Source: Veillonella caviae (lineage in GTDB: Bacteria; Bacillota; Negativicutes; Veillonellales; Veillonellaceae). Taken from it: a stretch of DNA of 64,000 bases. The stretch spans positions 55,736 to 119,735 of the forward strand of contig NZ_RQUY01000004.1 in assembly GCF_003992125.1 (NCBI RefSeq). Reading direction: 5' to 3'. Under the pieces are notes generated by a model, which ran no database searches, had not been told where the DNA came from, and saw only the letters and a program-made list of their open reading frames with translations. Positions 36,821 through 46,211 of this stretch are shown here, piece after piece. The translations under genes were made by a program, and so were the position numbers. The number at the start of each line of letters is the position of its first letter. The stretch's first letter is position 1.

Positions 36821-38266
36821 CTAATAAGCGCCTTCCTTTTTCAAGACTACTTTCACAGTTTTAATCAAATATACAACATCCATCCAAACAGACCAGTTAT
36901 GAACATACCAAGAGTCCATACTTACTCGTTCTTCGTAAGTTGTGTCAGATCGTCCCGATACCTGCCAAAGGCCTGTAATACCAGGTGTTACCATACAAAA
37001 ATCATGAAAATATTCGCCATATTTTTCCACTTCTGCTTGAATAATAGGCCGTGGTCCAACAAAGCTCATCTCGCCCTTGATAACATTAAAAATTTGAGGA
37101 AGTTCGTCCAAACTAGTCCTACGAAGGAAAGCTCCAATTTTAGTAACCCTTGGGTCATTCTTAAGTTTAAAATCAGATTCCCATTCCTCACGGGCTTCTG
37201 GATTCTCTTCTAAATACTTCTCTAACATTTCTTGCGAATTAACTACCATGGAACGGAATTTATAGCATGGGAATTCCTTACCATTTTTACCAATTCGTTT
37301 ATGAGCAAAGAAAATCGGTCCTGGATCCGTCTTATATATAATAGCTCCGATAACAATGCAAACAGGAATTATAATGACTAAACTCAACAAAGCCACGACT
37401 AAATCAAAAATTCGTTTAGCCCATCGATTGTACCACCGCGCCAAATTATTCTTAGACTGTACCACCATCATACGAGCTTCCAGCAAACCTTGAATTTGCA
37501 GATTGCCTACAGGAGCACCCATAAAATCTGGTACAAAACTCACATTTTTAACTAACGGCTCAATTCGATTAATTAGATTTGTCAGAGCTTTAGGGCCTAA
37601 TCCTGGTGCACTAATAAGTACAGTTTTAACCCCTGTCTTTTTAATCACCTGTTGAGCATCCTTAAAACCACCCAGAATAGGATACTTAGCTAACGAAGGG
37701 GCTACCTCTTTAGTATCTTCTAAAAAACCTATAATTTTATAGCGATAGCCAGAATCCCCTTCTATCACTTTTATCAAGGCTTCTGATGTTTTACCAGCCC
37801 CTAAAATAAGAACAGGTTCATATAGCCAGTTATATGCACTTAAAATGGACTCTGTAACAAATCGAAAAGATACAATACAAATATAAGACAACACCCATGC
37901 TAGTACAACAAAGAGTCGAGATACATCTTCTGCCACGTGGGTAAAATACATTAGAAAAACAGCCATGATTAAGCTGTAAAGCGTAGCTATAAACACACGT
38001 TTTCCTATCACCCAATAAGGCGCATTACGTTCATAGGAGAAATTAATATGTAAAAATAGAAGAAATACTAGTGGCAATACCACAACGATATATAAACTAT
38101 TAATATGAAAAGAATCCAAAGCACCTGGCAAAATATATTTGCGCAATCCATAGGCCATGCCTACACCACATACCACAGCTAAGTAATCTACCACTGATAA
38201 AATTAAGGGAAACAATAAAGAGTTCCATCGTTCAACAGTAGATATAGATTCATATTCTCCTCGCAT
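36821..38266 (-). CDS. wbaP: Undecaprenyl-phosphate hexose-1-phosphate transferase, WbaP-like
   Basis: 481 aa. Four N-terminal TM helices, a central Rossmann-like domain (YEPVLILGAGKTSEALIKVI), a fifth helix (RIFDLVVALLSLVIIIPVC) and a C-terminal bacterial sugar transferase domain with KRIGKNGKEFPCYKFRSMV, LRRTSLDELPQIFNVIKGEM, FVGPRPIIQAEV and GITGLWQVSGRSD. This long form is typical of WbaP, which moves Gal-1-P onto undecaprenyl phosphate to start repeat-unit synthesis; Glc-1-P is possible. First gene of the polysaccharide operon, with GGGAGGGG before ATG and a promoter at 38305-38310. Confidence 0.94.
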   Translation of the reverse strand: MRGEYESISTVERWNSLLFPLILSVVDYLAVVCGVGMAYGLRKYILPGALDSFHINSLYIVVVLPLVFLLFLHINFSYERNAPYWVIGKRVFIATLYSLIMAVFLMYFTHVAEDVSRLFVVLAWVLSYICIVSFRFVTESILSAYNWLYEPVLILGAGKTSEALIKVIEGDSGYRYKIIGFLEDTKEVAPSLAKYPILGGFKDAQQVIKKTGVKTVLISAPGLGPKALTNLINRIEPLVKNVSFVPDFMGAPVGNLQIQGLLEARMMVVQSKNNLARWYNRWAKRIFDLVVALLSLVIIIPVCIVIGAIIYKTDPGPIFFAHKRIGKNGKEFPCYKFRSMVVNSQEMLEKYLEENPEAREEWESDFKLKNDPRVTKIGAFLRRTSLDELPQIFNVIKGEMSFVGPRPIIQAEVEKYGEYFHDFCMVTPGITGLWQVSGRSDTTYEERVSMDSWYVHNWSVWMDVVYLIKTVKVVLKKEGAY

Positions 38267-38304
38267 AGGCCCCTCCCAAAATCTTCATCTAATTTATAAA
38301 TAAC

Positions 38305-38310
38305 ATTATA
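38305..38310 (-). promoter_or_regulatory. Extended -10 promoter of the polysaccharide operon
   Basis: Minus strand reads TGCTATAAT, an extended -10 (TG-N-TATAAT), about 40 nt upstream of the wbaP ATG. No good -35 is seen, as is common for extended -10 promoters. No JUMPstart-like element was found. Confidence 0.55.
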
Positions 38311-38386
38311 GCATGAAATAGATGCATAGTCTTTATTATTACGTAAAACTGCAGGCCTTCAATTAAATCACAATATAAACATATAG

Positions 38387-39250
38387 CTATTCCCAAACTC
38401 GTGCAATATCCGCCACGCTATGCGCATCAGACCCCAATACAAAAGGTACCCCAATAACAGCAGCCATACCTTGGATAAATCGACTTGGATACATTTCCTG
38501 ACAATCTTGTTTAAAAAAGCCGCTCATGTTGTAATCTAATTCACGCCCTTGGACGCGCATGATATGGAGGATATCACTTACTACTTGTGCATTACGTCTG
38601 TCTAGATAGCGATCGTAACCAAAGTGGCGTTGGTATTTTTTTATTAAATCAAAATGACCGATGCGCTTTGGCGTATAGGAACCTAAATCTGCACGCACTG
38701 CTTGTCGTAAGATGCTAAAGTATTTATAGTATAATTCACTTTGATTATCAATCCACGGAGCAAAACCTTTTGCAAATTCATCAGCACTATAATCGACGCA
38801 ATAATATTGCCCTGCTACACCATTCATGAAATGTACAGACAAAATATTATCATCCGTCAATGGACCATATCGATCTAGGAAATCTTGAATATCCGTTTCA
38901 AACCCAGGAATATAATCTATCTCAAAGCCCAAAGAAATATCGATATGCGTGCCATAAGCGCGTTGCAATTCTCGCCCCAATTCGAGATACGAATCCACTT
39001 GATTCATTTTTAATGAAGCCGTATCATAGGCAACTTTATCGCCACCATATTCAACTTCAAATCCTGCTGGCAATGGTGCATGTTCAGTTAAACATATTTT
39101 CTCAATGCGTAACTCAATGGCCTTTTCAATCATCAATGCCGTTCTATCCCCGCTACCATGCGGACATAACTCAGTATGTACATGGCCGTCCACCAATCGG
39201 CTGCGATACGTACTGTAGCCGACAAACTGTCTTTCTGCTTTCATATTCAT
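38387..39250 (-). CDS. hisK: PHP-family histidinol-phosphate phosphatase
   Basis: 287 aa PHP-domain metal phosphatase. Metal-ligand motifs: LVDGHVHTELCPHGSG (about 18-33), ICLTEHAPLP (about 53-62), IDISLGFEIDYIPG, a late RIGHFDLIKKYQR and VLGSDAHSVADIARVWE at the C-terminus. The length and motifs fit the HisJ/HisK type that removes phosphate from histidinol phosphate. Since the his operon's HisB lacks a phosphatase half, this gene probably completes the pathway, although 19 kb away beyond the capsule operon. ATG 39250 follows GGGGGA. Confidence 0.87.
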   Translation of the reverse strand: MNMKAERQFVGYSTYRSRLVDGHVHTELCPHGSGDRTALMIEKAIELRIEKICLTEHAPLPAGFEVEYGGDKVAYDTASLKMNQVDSYLELGRELQRAYGTHIDISLGFEIDYIPGFETDIQDFLDRYGPLTDDNILSVHFMNGVAGQYYCVDYSADEFAKGFAPWIDNQSELYYKYFSILRQAVRADLGSYTPKRIGHFDLIKKYQRHFGYDRYLDRRNAQVVSDILHIMRVQGRELDYNMSGFFKQDCQEMYPSRFIQGMAAVIGVPFVLGSDAHSVADIARVWE

Positions 39251-39362
39251 AATAAGATATATTCCCCCAACTATTGATATATTACAAATTACACATAACC
39301 ACTAAGGACTCTACGCATGTATCGTATGCTCCATATCCATCACAAAGCCCCTATTTCACGGG

Positions 39363-39860
39363 CTACACCAACAAAGCATACGTTTCAGTATCTCGATATG
39401 TTCCGTGCTTAAATCCTACCTCTGGTGTGAGACCGCAATAAGTAAATCCGAAACGCTCGTGTAATTTTGTGCTTCCCTCATTACCAGCAGTGATAACAGA
39501 TACAACATTGTGTAATATATCGTCCTCTCTCGCCATTTCGAGAATGCGCGCCATCAACTGCGTAGCCACCCCTTTACCACGGTGTTCTTGATGAATATAA
39601 ATCGATAATTCCACCGTACTTTTAAAAGCATCTTTCAATCGATATGGTGAAAGCGACGCATACCCTATCACCGCATCATCTACAGTTCCTACAATAATAG
39701 GATGATGTTCATCACTGTGCGAATCATACCATTCGTGCCACTCTTCTAATGTGCGCGGTTCTAAATCCAACGTGGCCACACCATGTACCACCTCATAATT
39801 GTATATATCTAAACAAGCCTCAATATCTGTTTCTCTAATTAACCGAATCTCTAATTCCAT
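39363..39860 (-). CDS. GNAT N-acetyltransferase, phosphinothricin-acetyltransferase type
   Basis: 165 aa. N-terminal IRLIRETDIEACLDIYNYEV and the acetyl-CoA motif VELSIYIHQEHRGKGVATQL (about 87-106) are intact; HNVVSVITAGNEGSTKLHERF and VGFKHGTYRDTETYAL match the Pat/Bar/YncA subgroup, which acetylates methionine sulfoximine-like or other small amines. Actual substrate unknown. Single gene upstream of the phosphatase gene; the 360-nt region 39861-40220 on its other side holds only a terminator hairpin (40131-40207). Confidence 0.85.
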   Translation of the reverse strand: MELEIRLIRETDIEACLDIYNYEVVHGVATLDLEPRTLEEWHEWYDSHSDEHHPIIVGTVDDAVIGYASLSPYRLKDAFKSTVELSIYIHQEHRGKGVATQLMARILEMAREDDILHNVVSVITAGNEGSTKLHERFGFTYCGLTPEVGFKHGTYRDTETYALLV

Positions 39861-40130
39861 GTTTTATAATCCCTAGCCCCTATTTACTTCGCTACACCTC
39901 TTACGTAAGCAATCATACCCAAGCGAACGTACTCCTCGCCTATGTAGCGAATTAAATTACACCATCTATCCTGTCTATATCTTCTATAATGTATTTACCT
40001 ATCAGTATACAACAAAAGGCGTAATACATACAGAATTACCTCTGTATTGACATTGCCATATGAATTAAAAAATGTATCATCTATCCCAAAAATATAAACG
40101 CTTTTAAAATCTATATTCTAAATAAAACAA

Positions 40131-40207
40131 AACACCCTATACTGAAAATTTCTGTAATAATGATCGATACAATCAATACAACCAATGTATTTCCAGTATA
40201 GGGTGTT
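40131..40207 (-). terminator. Long-loop hairpin after ecfT
   Basis: A perfect 14-bp stem (AACACCCTATACTG, 40131-40144, with its complement at 40194-40207) encloses a 49-nt loop. In minus sense TTTTGTTTTATTT follows. Terminator of the ECF operon, with an unusually large loop. Confidence 0.75.
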
Positions 40208-40220
40208 ATATATTAATATA

Positions 40221-40892
40221 TTATAAGATAATGATAAGTGCTATAGTAATAACTACTAATCCCGTTATCACAGCATAATCCACAGCTTTCAGTCCTACTG
40301 AAGCAGCAAAGCTATGGTTTTTCCCACCAAAGCCACGCAGTTCCAAAGACAAAGCCATCGTTTCAGAGCGACCTAAGGATTTCAAAAGCAATGGTTGAAT
40401 AACAGATGCATATGATTTCATGCGTTTTACCATATTGCCTTCTAGTGAAAGTCCTCGGCACGCTTGTGCTTCTTGGACGGCCTTGCTTTCACCAATGAAA
40501 TCAGGGACGAAACGGAGTGCTGCAGTGAACATGAATGCATATTCATAAGGAATTTTGCATTGTGTCACGAGGGCCGCTGTTAAATCCTGCAATTTTGTCG
40601 TTCCTAATAACGCGATAAATACGGTGGTCATAGATAACATACGAAGACCCGCCACAATAGCAGATACCATATCATGACTACCTAGGAATTGGACGATACC
40701 TAAAAATACAGCAAAGGTGAATAACGCAAAAATCGCCTTATATTGTTTTACCAAAATACCGAATACGGCGAGGCCAATGAGTTCCACAATCACCAATACT
40801 AATAAGGATTGCCAATCTCTCAACAATATAGCCCACGCAGAAATAGCGAGGGTCATCAAAATTTTTGTTAACGGTACTAATCGTTCCATCAT
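40221..40892 (-). CDS. ecfT: Energy-coupling factor transporter transmembrane subunit EcfT
   Basis: 223 aa with about five TM helices. The coupling-helix Ala-Arg-Gly motifs of EcfT appear as EAQACRGLSLEG (about 140-151) and LSLELRGFGGKNHS near the C-terminus. EcfT joins the two ATPases to the substrate-binding S subunit. Last gene of a three-gene operon. GGAGGGT precedes ATGATG. Confidence 0.92.
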   Translation of the reverse strand: MMERLVPLTKILMTLAISAWAILLRDWQSLLVLVIVELIGLAVFGILVKQYKAIFALFTFAVFLGIVQFLGSHDMVSAIVAGLRMLSMTTVFIALLGTTKLQDLTAALVTQCKIPYEYAFMFTAALRFVPDFIGESKAVQEAQACRGLSLEGNMVKRMKSYASVIQPLLLKSLGRSETMALSLELRGFGGKNHSFAASVGLKAVDYAVITGLVVITIALIIIL

Positions 40893-40898
40893 ACCCTC

Positions 40899-41708
40899 CT
40901 ACGCTTCTAACTGCGCCAACAATCGAATGCGCAATTCATCCATAGATTTACAATACCCTAAACCTGGTACAGCCAGCGACAGTTCCACACTAGGTGGTCG
41001 CGTAAGACCTAAGTCATGTAGTTCGTCCGCAGATTTAATAAATAATGTATCCGGTGTACCATCAAAAGCCACTGTTTGATGCCCCATAATGATAGCCCGC
41101 GTACATTCTGCAGCCATGATCTCCATATCATGGGTAATGAGTAATATGGTAAGCCCTTCTTCATGCAGTTGGCGAAGCAAAAGCAATAAATCTTTCGTTT
41201 CTTTCCCATCTTGACCACTAGTAGGCTCGTCGAGGATAAGAATCTTAGATTGCATCGCCAATGCCGATGCAATAGCAACACGTTGTTTTTCACCGCGGCG
41301 CAATGTTGGCGGGTACGCATCCCGCAAATGACTAATACCGACTTTTTCTAACACTTCGTTAACGATACAATCTACTTCGGCCTTAGAACGACCTAGCGAT
41401 TCAGGACCAAATGCCACCTCAGTAGCCACCGTAGGTCTAAACATTTGACGGTCTGGTTGTTGAAACACATAACCAATAAATTGGCCCCGTTTCGATGGCG
41501 GCATATCCGTAATATCTGTACCATTATAGTACATGCGACCTTCTGTAGGTGTTTCTAGTCCCACTAGCAATCGAGTAATAGTCGTTTTACCGCAACCGTT
41601 TTTACCACCGATGGCAATAAATTCACCACCATTAATGGTGAAAGTAACATGTCTAAAAATATCTACCGATGGCACATAGCCAAAACGTAAATTTTCAACT
41701 TTAAGCAT
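40899..41708 (-). CDS. ecfA: ECF transporter ATP-binding protein
   Basis: 269 aa ABC ATPase: Walker A GGKNGCGKTTI, Q-loop VFQQPDRQMF, signature LRRGEKQRVAIASALA (LRRGE in place of LSGGQ-type), Walker B KILILDEPTSGQDG and switch ITHDMEI. The weakened signature contrasts with an intact one in the partner ATPase, so the pair is probably asymmetric. Start 41708 follows GGAGGTGG and overlaps the upstream fusion gene by eight nt. Confidence 0.92.
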   Translation of the reverse strand: MLKVENLRFGYVPSVDIFRHVTFTINGGEFIAIGGKNGCGKTTITRLLVGLETPTEGRMYYNGTDITDMPPSKRGQFIGYVFQQPDRQMFRPTVATEVAFGPESLGRSKAEVDCIVNEVLEKVGISHLRDAYPPTLRRGEKQRVAIASALAMQSKILILDEPTSGQDGKETKDLLLLLRQLHEEGLTILLITHDMEIMAAECTRAIIMGHQTVAFDGTPDTLFIKSADELHDLGLTRPPSVELSLAVPGLGYCKSMDELRIRLLAQLEA

Positions 41709-43212
41709 GGGTGCCACCTCCATGAACAGAATTTTCTATAGCCTTTGCCATTTCAATATGGTGCAAACCCTTGATAGCAGATTCGATACTAAGCCACGGT
41801 TCGTCACTGCCATAACCAGCCTGTTCTAATTGCATATATGTAGTAAATACAGAAGGCAATGCATCAACGTAAATATCGTGTTCGTACATATACCGCAATG
41901 TTGTAGCCACATCACTGTCGCACACAACTCGTCCTTGTACCATGAGAGCCATGCGGTTTGCATAAGGGAGCACAGCGTGTAAATCGTGGTCAATAACTAC
42001 TACCGTAATACCATATTCCTTATTAAGAGAGCCTACAAGGCGATAGAGTTCTGCAGTCCCCTCTGGATCGAGAGAGCTAGTTGGCTCGTCCAGAACAAGA
42101 ACGGATGGATTCGTAGCCAATACAGAAGCAATAGCAAGGCGTTGTCGTTGACCACCGGATAAGCTCGTGATTTTGCGTTCTTCTAAACCTTCTAAGCCTA
42201 CTTGTTTAAACACTTCACGGCTACGAGCTTCAATAACATCACGAGTATAACCGCGGTTTTCCATGGCAAATGCCACTTCTTCACGAACGGTCATAGTCAC
42301 CAATTGTGTATCATAATCAGCTAATACGACGCCAATATGGTTAGCTAAATCAGGAATATCCATTTGTGTTGTCGCTTTGCCCTCCACAAATACCATGCCT
42401 TCCAATCGCCCGCCGTAGAATTTTGGCACCGCCCCTACCATGGCCATGCAAAGGGTACTTTTACCACAACCGGCAGGACCTGTAATAACGAGGAAGTCAC
42501 CGTCATGCACATCGAGATTAATATTCTCTAACGTTGGTGATGATGCCTTAGGATGATAATAGGTCATGTGTTCAATAGAAATTTTCGCATTTCGTTCTGG
42601 TAAAATCGTTAAATGACTATGATTACTAGTTTTCTCATCACCAGTAGGCAACATTCCGCGTTTAGCGAATAACTTCTGCGCTGGAATATATAAAATCGGC
42701 GTTATAGCCGCATTGAGGGCGGCTACCATAAGCACCATAGGCCAAATAACGAAGAAATACACATTATTCGGCAATCCCATGACTTGCCACAACAAGGTCA
42801 CAAAAATACCGCCAGATACAACAGTAGCAAGAAATCCAGACACAATAGATGTAATATCGATACCACCAATGCGTTTCCATTTCATATTGACCATAGCACG
42901 CGTAACAAGAGCCGCCGTCAAAGCACCGCCAGGCTCGGACAATAAATTGCCGTATGGAAATGCCGATTTAGACGTCAAAATAGTGAGGAACGCCGCTACT
43001 AAACCAATGCCTAATGTCTGCCCATAACTAGGACGGGTCAATAAAATAGCTACACAATAAGTAGCAATCATCCAATTCGGCGTCACCCCTGCAATACTAG
43101 GGCTTACTAAATGCAAAATAGCACCTAACGCCAATAACAATGTACTCACCGTGACCCAACGAAACTGGCCCCCTTGCTGGTGAGTATACACAAGATCCTC
43201 AATCCGTTCCAT
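41701..43212 (-). CDS. Fusion of TrpP-like ECF substrate-binding (S) domain and ATPase
   Basis: About 503 aa. Residues about 15-185 are a six-helix membrane domain like TrpP (LLLALGAILHLVSPSIAGVT then PNWMIATYCVAILLTRP; SKSAFPYGNLLSEPGGALTA), a tryptophan-type S component. Residues about 205-470 are an EcfA ATPase: Walker A TGPAGCGKSTL, signature LSGGQRQRLAIASVLA, Walker B VLVLDEPTSSLDPEG, and switch VIDHDLHAV. S components are usually separate swappable proteins, so this fusion fixes one S domain to the complex. Substrate tryptophan (or indole-like) is inferred from the N-terminal similarity. Start 43212 follows AGAGGCGG. Confidence 0.88.
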   Translation of the reverse strand: MERIEDLVYTHQQGGQFRWVTVSTLLLALGAILHLVSPSIAGVTPNWMIATYCVAILLTRPSYGQTLGIGLVAAFLTILTSKSAFPYGNLLSEPGGALTAALVTRAMVNMKWKRIGGIDITSIVSGFLATVVSGGIFVTLLWQVMGLPNNVYFFVIWPMVLMVAALNAAITPILYIPAQKLFAKRGMLPTGDEKTSNHSHLTILPERNAKISIEHMTYYHPKASSPTLENINLDVHDGDFLVITGPAGCGKSTLCMAMVGAVPKFYGGRLEGMVFVEGKATTQMDIPDLANHIGVVLADYDTQLVTMTVREEVAFAMENRGYTRDVIEARSREVFKQVGLEGLEERKITSLSGGQRQRLAIASVLATNPSVLVLDEPTSSLDPEGTAELYRLVGSLNKEYGITVVVIDHDLHAVLPYANRMALMVQGRVVCDSDVATTLRYMYEHDIYVDALPSVFTTYMQLEQAGYGSDEPWLSIESAIKGLHHIEMAKAIENSVHGGGTHA

Positions 43213-43411
43213 AATCCGCCTCTTTTCCATACATATAGAATATATAATGTTAATTGTATCATCTATATAGGAGTTGTGAAAGTAGATTATAGATGAGTGC
43301 TATTGTAGTTTTGCTAATAAATGATTATGTATAATCGTTAAATACAACTATATCTAAAGAGGCGAAGAGATTTAGTTAAAATTACTTTGAGGGATTCTGA
43401 AAATGACCAGC

Positions 43412-44284
43412 TTAGATTGTACTTTTAGCATCCTCCTCACCAATTGGAATTTCTTTCACTACATCACTAATCAAACGTCCTAAATCAATGGCATTTTTAG
43501 ATGTAATCACAGGTTGCCCGGTTTCTTGTTCCAATGTTTCTTTTGCCACTTTTGCTACATTGCCGCCACGTTGAGCTATTTTTTTATTTTCTTCTAATCC
43601 TTGAGGATGCGCTACATTAGTAATGTCTTTAGTAGCAGCTTCTGCTAACATATTAAGAATCAACTCAGTAGTCGACATGTTATCTCGTAAATTTTCTTTT
43701 TTAAGCCCTTTGTAGTCTTTATATTGTCTTGTTGTCATGCCACTCCAGGCTTTTGATATTTCATTGGTTAAAATAGCGTATTCTTGTCCAGCTTTCACAC
43801 CATGGTCTTGCCACGCATCAGTTAACTCTTTTCTAACTTGAATCGCTTGTAATCGCTGATTAATCCACTCTCGTGAATATCCTTTCTTGACATAATTTTC
43901 TAAGGCCCTATCAATAGTTAGTTCTGGATCAACAATTTCATCTAGTCGTTCTTTACCAACTTCTGCTAACCACATTTTAAAGGGCTCTGCTTTAGGTGAT
44001 GGGACAGATTGAATGATTCGAAACATACCTTGTATATCAGCAACATCCGATTTATACATCTTCCCATCTTTAGGCGACTTTAATTTCAGTTGGCTACAAA
44101 TTGTAGCCAACTGATTTCCTTCCTTTTTCAACCGTGTTTTGAGTACACTCCAATACTTCCTCGGATTGTCACTTTCAGTAAGAACTCCTAAAACATCAAT
44201 AACCGAAAAATACCATTCTTCTTTTTCATTATCCCAAGCTGAACGAATTTGTTGCCCTTCAAACAATTTAATATCATTATCCAA
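43412..44284 (-). CDS. BRO-N/DinD-like protein (TTG start)
   Basis: About 290 aa. The N-terminal BRO-like fold has IKLFEGQQIRSAWDNEKEEW and FSVIDVLGVLTESDNPRKYW, then LAEVGKERLDEIVDPELTID; the C-terminal half (GYSREWINQRLQAIQVRKEL, TTRQYKDYKGLKKENLRDNM) resembles DNA-damage-inducible protein D. Such genes occur on phages and as SOS-linked chromosomal genes; role in DNA damage is inferred. GGGAGGA lies six nt before a TTG at 44284, which I take as start over 44302. No LexA box was identified. Flanks of 200-270 nt show no gene. Confidence 0.82.
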   Translation of the reverse strand: MDNDIKLFEGQQIRSAWDNEKEEWYFSVIDVLGVLTESDNPRKYWSVLKTRLKKEGNQLATICSQLKLKSPKDGKMYKSDVADIQGMFRIIQSVPSPKAEPFKMWLAEVGKERLDEIVDPELTIDRALENYVKKGYSREWINQRLQAIQVRKELTDAWQDHGVKAGQEYAILTNEISKAWSGMTTRQYKDYKGLKKENLRDNMSTTELILNMLAEAATKDITNVAHPQGLEENKKIAQRGGNVAKVAKETLEQETGQPVITSKNAIDLGRLISDVVKEIPIGEEDAKSTI

Positions 44285-44556
44285 GTTAATTCCTCCCTTC
44301 ATGGATATATTACAGACTATTTACTTTATTATATCAATGAAAAGGTTACTTGTAATATACCTAAAGCCTGATAAGGGATAATCCTTGCCATTGTACAACT
44401 GCCCTTTAAAGTCCAACATCGTTAACGCAGATAATCATAGAGTTTTATAGCGCAAAATTTAAACGCCCCCTGTACAGGCGCCTAATATTCGATATTCATT
44501 AACTCTAATCTTTAGGAACGCCTACAGAGGTCGCTTTCTTATTCGCACATATTCTA

Positions 44557-45099
44557 TTATTTCACTTCCACCACTTCACCAATATACATAAAATGAGGTT
44601 CCCATTGATTTTTACCGTCTTGGGTATATACAGCCGGCATGGACGCATAGTAATCTTGGATATCTTGTGCTAACGCTTGTTGATCTAATTGAGCACCATA
44701 CAACTTGCGACATATAAATGTTTTAGATGCTTCTTTAAACGTCACACCTTCACCAGCAGCTACAGGGGTAAGACCAGAATTCGCTACTTTATCTTCATTG
44801 CGGCCAGAATGAGATCCCAAATACCCCAAGGCTTTGCGTTGCTCCATTTGGAAGAAGCTCACTGTAAAGGTATCGTGTTTTTCCATGAATTTTTGAGTGT
44901 ATCGTGCGGGATGAATAAATACGGTCACAATAGGTCTGTCACCAGCTTTACCAGCAGTCCCCCAAATGTTCCCCATAGTCCCCCAGCTGACCGTACATAT
45001 ATTGTAATCATCCATGTTGCCTGCTGTTACGAGAGCCCAGTCCTTGGAAAACGTATCGAATGCTTTGTAATCTTCTTGTCTAAAATTTGTATTGAACAT
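44557..45099 (-). CDS. Flavin reductase-like FMN-binding protein
   Basis: 180 aa of the PF01613 flavin reductase-like domain: WALVTAGNMDDYNICTVSWG, PIVTVFIHPARYTQKFMEKH, FTVSFFQMEQRKALGYLGSH and FICRKLYGAQLD. These bind FMN and NAD(P)H and often serve redox roles in anaerobes. Substrate unknown. AAAAGGAG precedes ATG 45099. Diverges from the toxin-antitoxin pair across a 400-nt spacer whose only clear feature is the palindrome at 45375-45440. Confidence 0.88.
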   Translation of the reverse strand: MFNTNFRQEDYKAFDTFSKDWALVTAGNMDDYNICTVSWGTMGNIWGTAGKAGDRPIVTVFIHPARYTQKFMEKHDTFTVSFFQMEQRKALGYLGSHSGRNEDKVANSGLTPVAAGEGVTFKEASKTFICRKLYGAQLDQQALAQDIQDYYASMPAVYTQDGKNQWEPHFMYIGEVVEVK

Positions 45100-45374
45100 A
45101 GTAATTCTCCTTTTAAACTCTTATTTTGATTTACACTTTTATTTAGTTGCGTCGACAACTATTTTAAATTTTCTATTTTTCATACATAATGAGCCCATTT
45201 TCATCGATATTAGAGTAACTCCCAATAAAAATACATGTATTAATCATATCTTACAATACGAATATGAGTAATCTTTTCACCATCATGTGTAAAATACAAC
45301 CCCCTTATAACATCACTATGAGCCTGTTGATACAATGGTTTTATACATAACAACCCAAAAAGTTAACACCGTCG

Positions 45375-45440
45375 AAAAGCTCATTTAATACTGTAATTAT
45401 ATCCTTTAAATGATATAATTACAGTATTAAATGAGCTTTT
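45375..45440. repeat. Perfect palindrome with 29-bp arms
   Basis: Arm 45375-45403 begins AAAAGCTCATTTAATACTG; arm 45412-45440 is its exact reverse complement; the spacer is CTTTAAAT. The flanking genes are divergent, so no transcript should need terminating here. It ends 58 nt before the antitoxin ATG. Confidence 0.9.
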
Positions 45441-45498
45441 ACTTTTAATAAAGAAAGCCTTATAAAATACATTCTAAATCTATAGTTAGGAGGATATT

Positions 45499-45774
45499 AT
45501 GCTACGTGAAACAATTCGTCCATCTTCTGATTTACGCAATAAGTACCCAGAAATTTCTAAATCCTTACAATTACGCGATGAAGCTGCCATTATAACAGTT
45601 AATGGTCGCGGAGATACAGTAAGCTTAGGCTACAATACTTATAATTCATTAAAAGCTAAAATTACCGTATTATCATCTATAGTGAATGGCCAAGCAGATA
45701 TTATCGAAGGTCGTACAAAACCTGTAGAAGAAACATTCAAAGACATTCGTACTATGTTAGATAGTATGGAGTAA
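45499..45774 (+). CDS. Phd/YefM-type antitoxin
   Basis: 91 aa. The N-terminal DNA-binding part reads ETIRPSSDLRNKYPEISKSL then EAAIITVNGRGDTVSLGY, the YefM/Phd pattern; the C-terminal third (EGRTKPVEETFKDIRTMLDS) is acidic and would wrap the toxin. AGGAGG is seven nt before ATG. It precedes a RelE/ParE-like toxin by four nt, the normal antitoxin-first order, and should repress its own promoter. Confidence 0.88.
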   Translation: MLRETIRPSSDLRNKYPEISKSLQLRDEAAIITVNGRGDTVSLGYNTYNSLKAKITVLSSIVNGQADIIEGRTKPVEETFKDIRTMLDSME

Positions 45775-45778
45775 TACC

Positions 45779-46099
45779 ATGGACACTTATAAAATAGAAC
45801 GCTCAGATGGATTCAACAATGAGTTACAACGACATATGTGCTATATAGCCACTCAATTTTCTCGGGATACGGCCTATAAAGTACTGGAGAAAATTGAACA
45901 CTCTATCATGAATCTACAATACTACCCATTTATGGGAGCAGAGTTAAAAGCAAAAGAAATACATACACAAAATTTACGAGTGCTAATCCTAGAAAAACTT
46001 ATCATATTCTATTTAGTTTCTGAAGTGACAAAAACTGTTCATCTCATCTCAATCCTAGATCAACGCCAAGACTATGAAAATACGCTTAATGGCTTGTAA
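45779..46099 (+). CDS. RelE/ParE-family toxin
   Basis: 106 aa. FNNELQRHMCYIATQFSRDT, VLEKIEHSIMNLQYYPFMGA and the C-terminal LRVLILEKLIIFYLVSEVTK, VHLISILDQRQDYENTL give the RelE/ParE fold. Members cleave ribosome-bound mRNA (RelE) or poison gyrase (ParE); which applies is not clear from sequence. Coupled to the antitoxin gene, with GGAG inside its end. Confidence 0.87.
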   Translation: MDTYKIERSDGFNNELQRHMCYIATQFSRDTAYKVLEKIEHSIMNLQYYPFMGAELKAKEIHTQNLRVLILEKLIIFYLVSEVTKTVHLISILDQRQDYENTLNGL

Positions 46100-46211
46100 C
46101 AGTAGGAGTAATATTCATACAGTTAATAAAGAAATTGTCTATGCAGATTTAGAAGAAATAGTATATACTAATAACTGAAAAATTGCACTAATAAGATTAT
46201 AAGGAGTAGCT

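Noticed and set aside
36752..37213. 153-aa plus-strand ORF opposite wbaP
   Set aside because: Lies antisense within the conserved sugar-transferase domain; a shadow frame.
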